Position numbers and translations under genes: made by a program
Shown: piece after piece, positions 28,459 through 37,967 of the stretch
How the letters are laid out: every line of letters starts with the position of its first letter
How positions within the stretch are numbered: the first letter of the stretch is position 1
Assembly (NCBI GenBank): GCA_028278135.1
Contig: JANQEW010000020.1
Span: forward strand, 186,001-250,000
Reading direction: 5' to 3'
Source: Rhodospirillales bacterium
GTDB lineage: Bacteria; Pseudomonadota; Alphaproteobacteria; Rhodospirillales; Rhodospirillaceae
DNA length: 64,000 nucleotides
The notes under the pieces: generated by a model
Told to the model about the DNA's origin: nothing
Databases searched by the model: none
The model's input: the letters and a program-made list of their open reading frames with translations, nothing else

Positions 28459-28881
28459 TTACTTCCCTTTCTTCTTGAACATCGCTAGCATGCGCTGGGT
28501 CACTGTGAACCCGCCAAAAATGTTCACAGAGGCTAGAACAACCGCTATAAACCCAAGTCCCTTGGAACTTGTTAAGCCCACGGGGCCGGTAGCCAGGATA
28601 GCTCCGACAATGATGACTGAAGACACTGCATTGGTCACAGACATCAAGGGTGAATGCAAGGCCGGCGTTACTCGCCAGACTACGTAGTACCCTACAAAAA
28701 CGGCGAGCACGAATACTGTGAATAGACTCAGAAAGACTCCCTCTCCGTGAGGAGATGGAGAGCCAGCGGTAGCTGCCTGCAGCACAGCCCTGGCCTGCAC
28801 GGCTAAAATCTCAGCACTTCTAGACACCACACCAGCCTGTTCTACGAGCCGATGCACCCCATCAAAGATCCCTTCCATCAC
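28459..28881 (-). CDS. pntAB: NAD(P) transhydrogenase subunit alpha, membrane part
   Basis: 140-residue small alpha subunit with three or four membrane helices; the core [14 protein letters not shown] is diagnostic. In this organism, as in other alphaproteobacteria, alpha is split into a soluble (pntAA) and a membrane (pntAB) chain. Its start overlaps the pntAA stop by four bases, indicating translational coupling. A 30-residue N-terminal extension precedes the first helix. Confidence 0.95.
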   Translation of the reverse strand: MMEGIFDGVHRLVEQAGVVSRSAEILAVQARAVLQAATAGSPSPHGEGVFLSLFTVFVLAVFVGYYVVWRVTPALHSPLMSVTNAVSSVIIVGAILATGPVGLTSSKGLGFIAVVLASVNIFGGFTVTQRMLAMFKKKGK

Positions 28882-30038
28882 TTTCGTTCCTCACCGCTCT
28901 GCAGCATAGGATGGACAATTTTCCCAGCGTGGCAGACGCACGTGCCCTTCACTAGCTCGTCATCCCATTTGATTTGCAAAGAACGGCTCGTCTTATCAAG
29001 CATGGGATGAATGAAATTGTAAATATTTTTTGCAAAGAGTACAGACGCATCATGTGCGACTGTAGAAGCCAAATTGGCAGGACCAACAATATTGACATCG
29101 TATTGCAAGACGACTCTGCCGTATTCGCTCAGCACGCAATTCCCCCCAGCCTCCACGGCTAAATCCATGATCACGGATCCCGGTTTCATATCTCTGACCA
29201 TTTCTTCTGTAATCAAAAGCGGCGCGGTCTTCCCGGGAATCAGGGCGGTTGTAATAGCAATATCAGTTCTTTTCAACTGTTCATGAATCACATGCGATTG
29301 TTTTTTCTTGTAATCTTCATCCATTTCCCTAGCATAGCCACTGGCGGTCTCTGCACTTTTCATCGCCGTCTCATCAACGACCACGAACTTGGCGCCAAGA
29401 GACTCGACCTGCTCCTTGACGGCTGAGCGCACGTCAAAGGCATGCACGATGGCACCTAGTCTCTTAGCAGTTGCAATAGCCTGAAGACCAGCAACCCCAG
29501 CACCAAGAACCAATACCCTAGTTGGCGGGATGGTGCCGGCCGCCGTCATCATCATCGGCATAGCACGTGTGAACAGAGACGCCGCATCAATCACAGCTTT
29601 ATAACCTGCCAGATTACTCTGCGAAGAGAGAACATCCATGCTCTGGGCACGAGAGATTCGCGGCATCAGTTCCATGGCAAAAGCCGTGAGACCAGCCTCT
29701 GCGTAGGCCGATGTTTCATGCGGGTAACTTAAAGCACCAAGATTGGCAACAAGGACAGCTCCTTTTTTGAGCAGGGCTATTTCCCCCGTTCCTTCTGCCT
29801 CTGTGAGCGGACGCTGCACCTTGAGCACAAGGTCAGCGTCTTTCAGTGCCATGGCTGCATCAGAAGCAATGTGTGCCCCCGCTTCACTAAACATGGCGTC
29901 AACCATATGAGCCGCATTCCCAGCGCCTGATTCGACTACCACGTCGAAGCCCAAAGCCACATATCTCTTCACCACGTCAGGCGACACCGCCACACGACTT
30001 TCATGGGGACGGCACTCTTTCGGTATGGCAATCCGCAT
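28878..30038 (-). CDS. pntAA: NAD(P) transhydrogenase subunit alpha, soluble part
   Basis: 386-residue NAD(H)-binding domain I. The alanine-dehydrogenase-like N-terminus [20 protein letters not shown] and the nucleotide motif [22 protein letters not shown] are present, with [13 protein letters not shown] later on. Start at ATG 30038 gives the canonical N-terminus; seventeen further upstream residues are open but not family-like. First gene of the transhydrogenase operon; a 12-13-base near-duplication (30056-30080) lies just ahead of it. Confidence 0.96.
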   Translation of the reverse strand: MRIAIPKECRPHESRVAVSPDVVKRYVALGFDVVVESGAGNAAHMVDAMFSEAGAHIASDAAMALKDADLVLKVQRPLTEAEGTGEIALLKKGAVLVANLGALSYPHETSAYAEAGLTAFAMELMPRISRAQSMDVLSSQSNLAGYKAVIDAASLFTRAMPMMMTAAGTIPPTRVLVLGAGVAGLQAIATAKRLGAIVHAFDVRSAVKEQVESLGAKFVVVDETAMKSAETASGYAREMDEDYKKKQSHVIHEQLKRTDIAITTALIPGKTAPLLITEEMVRDMKPGSVIMDLAVEAGGNCVLSEYGRVVLQYDVNIVGPANLASTVAHDASVLFAKNIYNFIHPMLDKTSRSLQIKWDDELVKGTCVCHAGKIVHPMLQSGEERK

Positions 30039-30135
30039 CAGGTTAGGCCCCCTTCCTTTTGCACAGTCTTTTTGCACAGTCTTGCTCAAGCCCTTCTTGC
30101 TAGGAGTCCTTATGACCGCTAAAGAGGGAGATCCA

Positions 30136-30160
30136 CAATATACTCAATATACTCAATACT
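30136..30160. repeat. 9-base unit, two and three-quarter copies
   Basis: CAATATACT is repeated perfectly and then partly a third time, in the spacer between pntAA and tRNA-Phe. Directly before the tRNA, ACTATACCA also occurs twice at 14-15-base spacing (30272-30295). The spacer carries no gene; the pnt and tRNA promoters must lie in it. Confidence 0.85.
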
Positions 30161-30295
30161 CAATGAAAGGGCGGAAGTTTCTTTTTTTTCGACACGATAC
30201 AGATATCTCACGATTCCGACATCTGCCGACAGGAGAGACTAGACAAAAGGACCACTTTCCGGTATCGCGATACTATACCAGAGAGACTATACCAG

Positions 30296-30371
<76 letters not shown>

Positions 30372-30428
30372 GACGACGATATTGTTGCACAGCACGCGCA
30401 ACGGACCGCAACAGAGATGGAAAACCGG

Positions 30429-30499
30429 AGCGGGTGAGGGGAATCGAACCCCCATCGTAAGCTTGGGAAGCTTCTGCTCTGCCATTGAGCTACACCCGC
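30429..30499 (-). tRNA. tRNA-Gly (anticodon CCC)
   Basis: 71 bases on the minus strand. The acceptor stem GCGGGTG pairs with CACCCGC; the D-arm has AGCTCAATGGCAGAGC; the anticodon loop is TTCCCAA and the T-arm GGGGGTTCGATTCCCCT. The outermost anticodon-stem pair looks like a G-A mismatch. The bases following the discriminator are CCG rather than CCA, so CCA must be added after transcription. It is convergent with tRNA-Phe. Confidence 0.95.
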
Positions 30500-30553
30500 C
30501 AGCTGGTGCAATAGCAGTTTCAGCGAGTATATGCAAGGCGAGGAAAAAAACCG

Positions 30554-31594
30554 TCACTCTGGCCTGTTGCAGACAGAGTCACCTTTCGCAGGCAGCAGAT
30601 GACTGATCCCGAGTATTCCTCCCCATATAATCCAAGCAATTTCCTGCCCACGTTTTACCATAGCGACAGAGAGCGCGATTGGGGCCTGCGCCCCAAGAGC
30701 TGTGAAAGCAACAAAAAAAACACCTTCCTGTACACCAATGGATGCAGGAATGAAGAAGGTCCCCGCTCGTACCATCTGGACCAGTGACTCAACGATCCAG
30801 GCATCGAGCAGATCAATGGAGAGGCCTAAAAAAGAGGCAGCATAGTATGTTTCCAGTGCGCACAAAACCCACGCCCCCATGGCAAGAATCACAGCCCCAA
30901 TAAAACGAACGCGCCATTGTGTGTAGAAGACCATCAGACGATGGTCTATGTCTTCAACATAATGAAAAATCGCCTTGATTCTGTCGCCGATGACGGTCCG
31001 TGACAGCCCTCTGATAACCCGTGAGGCGATCTGCCAGCGCTGTACAGCAAATAAACCCAAAATGGCCATTATAAACGTACCAAGTCCGATCCCAGCAGGC
31101 GCCGTTAATGAGACGGGGAAGATGGGTCGAAGGAGAATCAACACAAACCCGACTGCCAAAAAGAAAACAAGGGCTATCAGGTTGACAGTTCTTGCGAGAA
31201 TCAACGAAGCTATGCTTTCCCTATAAGGCAGTTCATAACGTCTCTTCATAAGCACAGCCTTAAGGGGTTCACCGCCCATGCCACCCGCCGGTAGCACCAT
31301 GTTCCAGGCTTCTCCTACCATCCGCACTTTCCATGACCGGTATAGCCAGAGCCATGTCACCGGGAGGGGAGTAAGAGCTAAATGCCAAGTGATAGAATCA
31401 ACTATAAAGACTGCTAGGTAGATAAAAAAAACAACGGCAATACCCACCACACCAATCGCAAGGACATTGTCAAACACGGCCAAAGGATTGGCAAGCCCCA
31501 AGACGTATACGAAAAGCCCGATGCTTGGCAGAAGAACGAGGATCTTGAACAGAGGTATGAAAGATTTTCTCGTCACTGCATAAACCAACGACAT
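30554..31594 (-). CDS. Flippase-like membrane protein (LPG synthase TM region / HpnL type)
   Basis: 346 residues, about eight hydrophobic segments from residue 12 onward. The family landmarks AGGMGGEPLKAVLMKRR near residue 105 and SLVQMVRAGTFFIPASIGVQEG near residue 270 are those of UPF0104 / lysylphosphatidylglycerol-synthase transmembrane proteins. Alphaproteobacterial members are often named HpnL and linked to hopanoid loci. The transported lipid is not known. An HpnN-like gene also occurs at the right end of the window but is not adjacent. Confidence 0.8.
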   Translation of the reverse strand: MSLVYAVTRKSFIPLFKILVLLPSIGLFVYVLGLANPLAVFDNVLAIGVVGIAVVFFIYLAVFIVDSITWHLALTPLPVTWLWLYRSWKVRMVGEAWNMVLPAGGMGGEPLKAVLMKRRYELPYRESIASLILARTVNLIALVFFLAVGFVLILLRPIFPVSLTAPAGIGLGTFIMAILGLFAVQRWQIASRVIRGLSRTVIGDRIKAIFHYVEDIDHRLMVFYTQWRVRFIGAVILAMGAWVLCALETYYAASFLGLSIDLLDAWIVESLVQMVRAGTFFIPASIGVQEGVFFVAFTALGAQAPIALSVAMVKRGQEIAWIIWGGILGISHLLPAKGDSVCNRPE

Positions 31595-31976
31595 GGAAGA
31601 CTTTTGCCTCCCGCCGTCACAACGGCCCCCTTTCTGGGGATGGGGAATCGTTCCATCTTTCCGCTAGGGGCGGCGGCCCAGCCATGTACTGACCTATCGG
31701 ACATGCTCTCATTCCTTTGCCGCTCGCTTGGCAGCAAAATCCTGTATGCTCTTTCCTCAGGAAGATTTTAAGCAAATTAAGAAAATATTGATTTTCGCGC
31801 AAAAAATAATCTGCCTACATTCTAATGATTGCGGAGTACCCCTCCCATTGCTCCTAAAAAACAATCCCAATAAAACATCTGCTCCCTGTCAGCAACACCG
31901 GTCTCAGACAGAAGGCCGTGTGATGCTTTCCCAGAAGCATTATTTCTCTTCGTAACAGTAACGGGGATAACATTTA
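31595..31976. other. Spacer without recognisable gene
   Basis: 382 bases between two minus-strand genes. No open frame with family character was seen. A short stem ATGCTT/AAGCAT at 31922-31939 followed by a pyrimidine run might end transcription, but it is weak. The rest is AT-rich. Confidence 0.6.
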
Positions 31977-32333
31977 TCACTCATACCTTTTGAGGGCAAT
32001 ATCTTTGATTGCAACATACTCTATAGTTGCTCCAGTACCATCCAGATCGACAATCATGACATCCCCGTCAATGCGATGGTCAGCAGCGACATGAGTATTA
32101 AAATAATGCCAAACATAGCAGACAGAAATTTTTTCCAGAGCTCCAGGCTGTTTGTTTGTGTCACAGCGGACGTAAGAGACGTAAGATTCTAATGCACAGC
32201 GTGCCCGATTGAGCTCCTTATCATCATGGTATTTTTCCTTTCTCAGATGCTGGAGAAATTCTTCATAGCACGCTGCCTCAATGTGAAAGTCAACGACCGT
32301 GCCACCGCAGTAATAGATAACTGTGCGCCTCAT
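31977..32333 (-). CDS. Small protein of unknown function (first of three accessory genes)
   Basis: 118 residues from ATG 32333; a TTG at 32369 would add twelve. I do not recognise it. It begins RRTVIYYCGGTVVDFHIEA, has a charged middle (LRKEKYHDDKELNRARC), and ends in VMIVDLDGTGATIEYVAIKD. That last part resembles a segment of the 135-residue neighbour (LIILDGSGAEAEQGY), so the two may share a domain. No signal peptide or membrane segment. Five cysteines are unusual for a small cytoplasmic protein here. Confidence 0.55.
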   Translation of the reverse strand: MRRTVIYYCGGTVVDFHIEAACYEEFLQHLRKEKYHDDKELNRARCALESYVSYVRCDTNKQPGALEKISVCYVWHYFNTHVAADHRIDGDVMIVDLDGTGATIEYVAIKDIALKRYE

Positions 32334-32665
32334 GCTCTGCGTGCCTTTTTCGAAGAAACGATGGACCAATCCACTGGGCTGCTTGCTGAGAAAGTCTCAT
32401 ACAGTCAGTACGCTCAGTACGCACTGCACGCACCCTCTGTGCATCCTGTCTCTCCTGAGTGGTTAGTGGAGGAATCAGAACGCTCGTGAGACGCGCTGGC
32501 AAGGCTGGCCCCGTCACTCCCTATCCCTATCAGACAGGCGCCACGATGCTGAAGAAGATCCACACACTACGTATATCTATATATTACTACATATTACTAT
32601 ATGTATATATATCGTATAATTTTTATAAATTGTTTTCCTGTCAAAATGCTTTTGTCAAGGAACGG
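32334..32665. other. Spacer with tandem duplication and AT-rich tract
   Basis: About 330 bases without a gene I can support. TCAGTACGC is perfectly duplicated at 32405-32422. From about 32570 to 32640 the sequence is almost pure A/T with overlapping short palindromes (TATATGTATATATA), which could hold a promoter for the 118-residue gene but in the wrong position to be sure. Confidence 0.65.
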
Positions 32666-33073
32666 CTAAGTCTTCGTGTCAAGAAACTGATAGATAATAT
32701 CTCCCTCTTTAAGAGTAAAATAACTAGCAGATAACACCCTTGGTATGCCATTCCCATCCATCTCTACCGTGTCTGATTCCACATTGAGCCAAACTGAAAC
32801 CGTCCCGTTACCAGCCTTTACAGCAATAATCCGTTGAGCGATCTCGGTGTATTCTGCGTCACTGACCCAACGCGTTGCTGACAAGATTAAGCTACCGTTT
32901 CTTTCGATTAACGCACCCTCTGGTGCGCGTGCCCCCACACGAATGGCAACGCTGGCATCAATATACCCCTGTTCCGCTTCCGCTCCGCTACCATCAAGAA
33001 TGATCAGCTTGTGACCATTGATGCCCTGAGCCACAGAACACTCGTTGATAATGATCCAGAATGTTGCTTCCAT
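32666..33073 (-). CDS. Small protein of unknown function (second of three)
   Basis: 135 residues, start ATG 33073 only one base beyond the stop of the preceding 172-residue gene, so the two are very likely co-translated. No signal peptide. The predicted character is beta-rich with repeated aspartate-glycine turns (LIILDGSGAEAEQGY, LIERNGSLILSA, VEMDGNGIPRVLS). No known family is recognised. Shared D-G-(S/T)-G-A pattern with the 118-residue gene suggests a common origin; this is inference. Confidence 0.6.
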   Translation of the reverse strand: MEATFWIIINECSVAQGINGHKLIILDGSGAEAEQGYIDASVAIRVGARAPEGALIERNGSLILSATRWVSDAEYTEIAQRIIAVKAGNGTVSVWLNVESDTVEMDGNGIPRVLSASYFTLKEGDIIYQFLDTKT

Positions 33074-33074
33074 A

Positions 33075-33593
33075 TTATTTGCCCCCTGTTCGCTTGATGC
33101 CTCGCCGTGTCATCTTGCCAGATAGATTCTGCGAGTGAGCAATGCTATCGAGTATAACCAGAGGTGCAGCTGGTGCAACGGACGGCCCGTCAGGCCACGG
33201 GTCCATTGTGAGCGGCACCAGCCAATCAATGGGTGCCAAATCCTCCATACCAGAAACGGTGTCGTGACCGACCAGACTACGAATGTTGGGCAGAGCCCAA
33301 CCAACCCCGGCGGCCCGCAACAGGAGGACGGTGCCAATGCTGCGATCAGCGGTTTCAACATGATACGCTGCAGCACGCGCTCGACCTTTCCCCGCTAACG
33401 TAGGCCGCAAGCCGCACTCCTGTGGCACGTTCAGCCAAGGAGACGCAAAAAAGGGGATTGGGAGTCCGACTCTTTGCGCATTCTGAGCGCTCAAACCGGC
33501 CTTACAACAATTAAAATTTGTATAAAAAAATATAAAAATAATAATAGCAAAAGTTGATAAACGAAGCGTGTGAAGGAGACGACAACATGGCAT
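33075..33593 (-). CDS. Putative exported protein of unknown function (third of three)
   Basis: 172 residues from ATG 33593, near GGAAGATGTG. The N-terminus has a hydrophobic stretch rich in phenylalanine and isoleucine (FAIIIFIFFYTNF) that could be a signal peptide or anchor. The rest is proline-rich with two tryptophan-containing patches (DWLVPLTMDPWPDGPS) and ends in a basic tail (KMTRRGIKRTGGK). Not recognised. In other alphaproteobacteria the position beside DUF3035 is usually occupied by M16 peptidases, so these three genes look like an insertion at this locus. Confidence 0.5.
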   Translation of the reverse strand: MPCCRLLHTLRLSTFAIIIFIFFYTNFNCCKAGLSAQNAQRVGLPIPFFASPWLNVPQECGLRPTLAGKGRARAAAYHVETADRSIGTVLLLRAAGVGWALPNIRSLVGHDTVSGMEDLAPIDWLVPLTMDPWPDGPSVAPAAPLVILDSIAHSQNLSGKMTRRGIKRTGGK

Positions 33594-33725
33594 CACATCT
33601 TCCCTCTTTTCCTCTGCCCGACCCCGACGCATGCGCAATACAAGTATGCCCTCATCTCGCGATCTTCCTCAAAACGAGTGTCCCAGCATGTCCGTGCACC
33701 GTGCACTCAGAAGCCAGCGTTGGAC

Positions 33726-34244
33726 TCACCTCACTCCTTCTTGCAGGCGACGCAGTTCTTTCCCCATGTCTACCGCTGGTCCGCCTTCTGGAAGACTCTC
33801 ACGCCAGAACATCATGCGATCTATGAGGTGACGTCGCTCCAATAGCATTGTGATCGCCTCATGATCAACAATGGCTCTAATGTCCGACCAACCAGAATCT
33901 GCTCCTGCCATCTGCAGGAATGTCTGCAGTGCTGGTGTCCTTGCGCGATCACTGCTCCACCCTGGCTGAGGGTAACCCGTGAGGACTTGAGAGAGATGAG
34001 AGAGCGGCTTCTCAGGAAAAAGCTCCAGCTGTCGTCGTCTTGCTGCAACCGTTGCGATTGCAATGAGATCCACGGTCTCTGGCACCTCTAATGGCACACG
34101 GCTCATGAGCAGAAATGCGTCTGGCACGGTCTTCTCATAGCTAAGACTCTTGCGAATCTCTGCACAGCCGGACAACTGGCCTCCTCCAAGGATGACCAGC
34201 AGTAGTACGGCCATAACACGCAAAAAATGCTTGCACACGAGCAT
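33726..34244 (-). CDS. DUF3035 lipoprotein (BamF-like)
   Basis: 172 residues with a lipoprotein signal peptide ending in LSGC, which places the acylated cysteine at residue 27. The mature part opens with the family motif VPDAFLLMSRVPLEVPE. Alphaproteobacterial DUF3035 proteins include BamF of the outer-membrane barrel assembly machine. It follows lspA, the peptidase that would process it, as in related genomes. Length is within the family range. Confidence 0.85.
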   Translation of the reverse strand: MLVCKHFLRVMAVLLLVILGGGQLSGCAEIRKSLSYEKTVPDAFLLMSRVPLEVPETVDLIAIATVAARRRQLELFPEKPLSHLSQVLTGYPQPGWSSDRARTPALQTFLQMAGADSGWSDIRAIVDHEAITMLLERRHLIDRMMFWRESLPEGGPAVDMGKELRRLQEGVR

Positions 34245-34302
34245 TACCCTTGGCGATTGAATTTCTCAACGCCAGGATTCTTCGGATTCAGTCTTAGACT
34301 GA

Positions 34303-34782
34303 TCAGAATCGAGGACCAGAATCTGGGCGGTACAATAGGGCATCGCTCATTAGCACTAGCGCACCCATGGTAATGGCAAGATCGGCCACATTAAAGGCTG
34401 GCCAATGCAAACTCAAGATGTGCAAATCAATAAAGTCTAGTACGCCATGGTGACGCAATCTGTCAATATTATTTCCTATTGCACCACTAATAATCAAATA
34501 AAACGAATATTTTATGTGTATTGATCTCGTATATCTTAATAAAACTACTAAACAAATAATAATAATTGAAGATATAATAAAAAAAACATAAAAAGAATTT
34601 CTATTTTGAAAAAAACCGAAACTTATGCCATAGTTCCAAGTCAAAATGACATTGAAAAATGAGGTGATCTCGATAGCCCTTGGTATGGCCGTGAACTGAG
34701 TCAGGACCCATCCTTTGCTGAACTGATCCAAGAGCAAGATCGTGCCCACTAAAGCCAGTGAAAAATGGCCATTATGCCTCAC
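34303..34782 (-). CDS. lspA: Lipoprotein signal peptidase
   Basis: 159-residue aspartyl protease of the inner membrane that cleaves prolipoproteins. The two catalytic aspartates lie in GNNIDRLRHHGVLDFIDLH and WPAFNVADLAI, and LLLDQFSK marks the first helix. It starts at GTG 34782; GCCTCAC is duplicated at the start. The middle (34470-34640) is extremely AT-rich and encodes isoleucine-rich helices, unlike the flanking codons. Sits between ileS and DUF3035. Confidence 0.95.
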   Translation of the reverse strand: MRHNGHFSLALVGTILLLDQFSKGWVLTQFTAIPRAIEITSFFNVILTWNYGISFGFFQNRNSFYVFFIISSIIIICLVVLLRYTRSIHIKYSFYLIISGAIGNNIDRLRHHGVLDFIDLHILSLHWPAFNVADLAITMGALVLMSDALLYRPDSGPRF

Positions 34783-34834
34783 GCCTCACGCCCCCTCTGA
34801 GCCTTTGCTGTCCGGGCCCACCTCGCATCATGAT

Positions 34835-37669
34835 TTATTTCACCCCCTGCAATGGGACTACCCCTGCGCAACGACCGCAAAGGCCCCCGAGTCCGTGGTG
34901 AGTTCCGACGTCAGGTAGAATCTTCCAACAGCGCTGACACTTCTCTCCCTCTGCAAGATTCGGCAGAACTGCTATTTCTGGTATATCTTGTAGGATATAT
35001 GCCCCATGGGGTGCTGCACCTTCCTTCAGGGTGACAGTAGAGGTGAGAGCTATTTCTGCCAGGTCAAGACCATCCAGTAGCGCTAGATCAGCGGCCGTCA
35101 TGTAGACGATAGGTGCCGCTTGCAAGCTTGAACCGATGCGCCTTGCAGTCCGTTCGCCTTCGAGAGCATGAGTGATGACTCTCCTGATACGACGTATCCT
35201 ATCCCATCGCACGGCGAGATCATCATCGCGCCACGTTGCAGGGATAGACGGAAAGACTTGCAAATGGATACTATCTGTGCCCCCTGAATCTGGATAACGG
35301 GTGAGCCATGCCTCTTCAGTTGTGAAGGCGAGGAATGGCGCAAGCCAGCGCACCAGAATCTGGAAGAGAAGCTCAAGAACAGTCCGTACAGCACGGCGCC
35401 GCGGACTGTCTAACCCATCGCAATACAAGCTGTCTTTGCGGATGTCAAAATAGAAAGCGGACAGATCTGCCGTACAAAAAGTGTATAACCCAGCAAACAG
35501 GGTATGAAAATTGTAGTTGTAGAGACATTGGCATACTAGCCCATCAAGCTGCCACAGTCTATGGAAAATCCAGCGTTCTAGCGCTGGCATGGCGGTGAGT
35601 TCTTTGATGCGCTCTTTTGCCTTGAAGCCATCCAAACTCCCGAGCAGATAGCGTAAGGTATTACGCAGACGGCGATACATATCACTTGTCTGCTTCAGAA
35701 TTTCGGGACCAATGCGTAGATCTTCCGCGTAATCCGACCCCACAACCCATAATCGCAGGATGTCAGCACCAAATTTTTCTACCACCTCCTGAGGCGCCAC
35801 AACATTCCCAAGAGACTTAGACATTTTCTGACCATCTTCAGCCATCACAAACCCGTGCGTGAGCACGGCTTCGTAAGGGGCACGGCCTCGAGTCCCACAA
35901 GACTCCAGTAGCGAGGACTGAAACCAACCACGATGCTGATCTGAGCCCTCCAGATACAGAGATGCTGGCCATTCCAAATCAGGGCGCTGTTCCAGTGCAA
36001 AGGCGTGGGTACAGCCAGAATCAAACCAGACGTCAAGGACATCTGTCACTCTCTCAAAATCTGCAGGGTCGTACTCGGGTGCAAGGAAACGGGCAGGATC
36101 AGCAGTGAACCAAACGTCACTTCCCCCCACCTTGACTGCGGCGACGATGCGATTCAACACCCTGCTGTCACGGAGGGGCTCACCAGTCCTACGGTGCACG
36201 AACACCGTGAGAGGCACTCCCCAGACCCTCTGCCGCGACACACACCAGTCTGGACGACTTTCCACCATGGCACGGATACGGTTCCGGCCATTGGCTGGAA
36301 TCCAGCGGGTGGCCTCTATGGCGGCCAGTACCCTGGTGCGCAGGTCATGAACTTCCATTGAGATGAACCACTGCGGTGTTGTCCTGAAGATCAGGGGAGC
36401 TTTTGACCGCCACGAGTGTGGACAACTATGCACGAGGCTGTCCCTGGCCAGCAGAGCGCCGACAGACTGCAAGAACGCTACTACCATGCCATCCACCTTG
36501 AACACGTGTTGGCCCGCTAACAGTGGCACGTCGGGAAGATAGACACCATTGCTCGCCACAATCTCTGACACTGGCAGGCCACTCTCCTGCCCAAGCCGCC
36601 AATCATCCTCGCCATGGGCTGGCGCAATATGTACAAAACCAGTCCCCCTCTCAGTAGTAACGAAATCAGCAGGGAGTAACGGCACCTGGAAGTCATAGCC
36701 ATGCCCACGCCAGGGATGTGCACAGATGGTGTTGGCCAATGCCGCACCGGGCATACGTGTAATACGGGTGTAAGCAGTCACGCCGGCTATCTTCATAACG
36801 GAATCTAAAAGGGCATTCGCTATGACGAGCTTTTCGCCAAGAGAGGCAAGACTGCCAGGCTCAACGCGAGTGATCCTGACCACCACGTAGTCATGGGTGG
36901 GGCCGTAAGCGATAGCCCTGTTACCGGGAAGAGTCCATGGCGTGGTAGTCCATATGGTTACGGCTGTTCCATAAAGCGCTGGCAAAGGAGATTTGAGGAC
37001 GGGAAAGCGAATCCAAATGATAGTGGAGGAATGATCAAAATATTCTACTTCAGCTTCAGCAAGTGCTGTCTGTTCTACGACAGACCATAAAACAGGTTTC
37101 GCCCCTCTGTACAGGCTACCGCTCATCAGAAAGCGACCCAGCTCCGCAACAATGCTTGCTTCAGCGGCGTAGGCCATGGTCGTATAAGGCTGTTTCCAGT
37201 CCCCAATAATTCCCATACGTTGAAAGGAAACAGACTGGACACGCATCCAGTGCTCTGCAAATGCACGGCAGTCTTTTCGGAAGGTAACACCGTCCACGGT
37301 GCCCTTGCTTTTACCAGCTGCCCGGTATCGTTCTTCAACCTTCCACTCAATCGGCAGGCCGTGACAGTCCCAGCCGGGGACGTAATTGGCGTCATAACAT
37401 GACATTTGCATTGTCTTCACAATGACGTCTTTCAGAATCTTGTTAAAGGCATGTCCTATATGTAAGTGGCCGTTGGCATAAGGCGGACCATCATGCAGCA
37501 CAAACTTACGGCGCTTCTTTGAGCGCTCACGCAATCGCCTATATAAGCCCATGCGCTTCCAGCGCGCTAGCAATCTGGGCTCCAGCTGAGAGAGGCTAGC
37601 CCGCATAGGAAAGTCTGTCCGTGGTAGGAACACGGTGGACCTGTAATCCGGTGTATCGTCAGGTGGCAT
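34835..37669 (-). CDS. ileS: Isoleucine--tRNA ligase
   Basis: 944-residue class I synthetase. HIGH motif is ANGHLHIGHAFNKILKD, the editing domain follows, and KMSKS appears in GQKMSKSLGNVV. The C-terminal zinc finger CQRCW...CGRC near residue 920 is complete. Start ATG 37669 gives the typical N-terminus with RTDFPMRASLSQLEP. It is first in the ileS - lspA - DUF3035 order and divergent from the hisN-like gene. Confidence 0.98.
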   Translation of the reverse strand: MPPDDTPDYRSTVFLPRTDFPMRASLSQLEPRLLARWKRMGLYRRLRERSKKRRKFVLHDGPPYANGHLHIGHAFNKILKDVIVKTMQMSCYDANYVPGWDCHGLPIEWKVEERYRAAGKSKGTVDGVTFRKDCRAFAEHWMRVQSVSFQRMGIIGDWKQPYTTMAYAAEASIVAELGRFLMSGSLYRGAKPVLWSVVEQTALAEAEVEYFDHSSTIIWIRFPVLKSPLPALYGTAVTIWTTTPWTLPGNRAIAYGPTHDYVVVRITRVEPGSLASLGEKLVIANALLDSVMKIAGVTAYTRITRMPGAALANTICAHPWRGHGYDFQVPLLPADFVTTERGTGFVHIAPAHGEDDWRLGQESGLPVSEIVASNGVYLPDVPLLAGQHVFKVDGMVVAFLQSVGALLARDSLVHSCPHSWRSKAPLIFRTTPQWFISMEVHDLRTRVLAAIEATRWIPANGRNRIRAMVESRPDWCVSRQRVWGVPLTVFVHRRTGEPLRDSRVLNRIVAAVKVGGSDVWFTADPARFLAPEYDPADFERVTDVLDVWFDSGCTHAFALEQRPDLEWPASLYLEGSDQHRGWFQSSLLESCGTRGRAPYEAVLTHGFVMAEDGQKMSKSLGNVVAPQEVVEKFGADILRLWVVGSDYAEDLRIGPEILKQTSDMYRRLRNTLRYLLGSLDGFKAKERIKELTAMPALERWIFHRLWQLDGLVCQCLYNYNFHTLFAGLYTFCTADLSAFYFDIRKDSLYCDGLDSPRRRAVRTVLELLFQILVRWLAPFLAFTTEEAWLTRYPDSGGTDSIHLQVFPSIPATWRDDDLAVRWDRIRRIRRVITHALEGERTARRIGSSLQAAPIVYMTAADLALLDGLDLAEIALTSTVTLKEGAAPHGAYILQDIPEIAVLPNLAEGEKCQRCWKILPDVGTHHGLGGLCGRCAGVVPLQGVK

Positions 37670-37967
37670 GAATCTTCTGGAACTAAAAATCTGATCTGGT
37701 AATGGGACTCATCATCTTCTAGTCCTGACAGGCCCGGACAGGCAAGGAACACGAAACCATTTCTGCACATATTCTGACCTGACCACCTCACCCCCGTTCT
37801 CCCGATGAGAGAATCAAGCGACTCTTTGGATGGTCTGAAACTGTCAGGCTGATTCTCAGGCAGATTCTACAGGGATCTCTCTGGACAGATCCCGGTCCAC
37901 ACAAAAATCATATAACTCCTGTCAGGAGGGCTTGTCTTCTAGCCTGTCCTGGGTGATAGTCTGTCCT
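37670..37967. other. Divergent spacer between ileS and hisN
   Basis: 298 bases with no gene. An imperfect 12-base duplication (CAGGCTGATTCT / CAGGCAGATTCT) lies at 37845-37868, and an AGGAGGG block occurs at 37925, too far from the start codon to be its ribosome binding site. Promoters for both flanking genes must be here but no clear hexamers were picked out. Confidence 0.6.
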
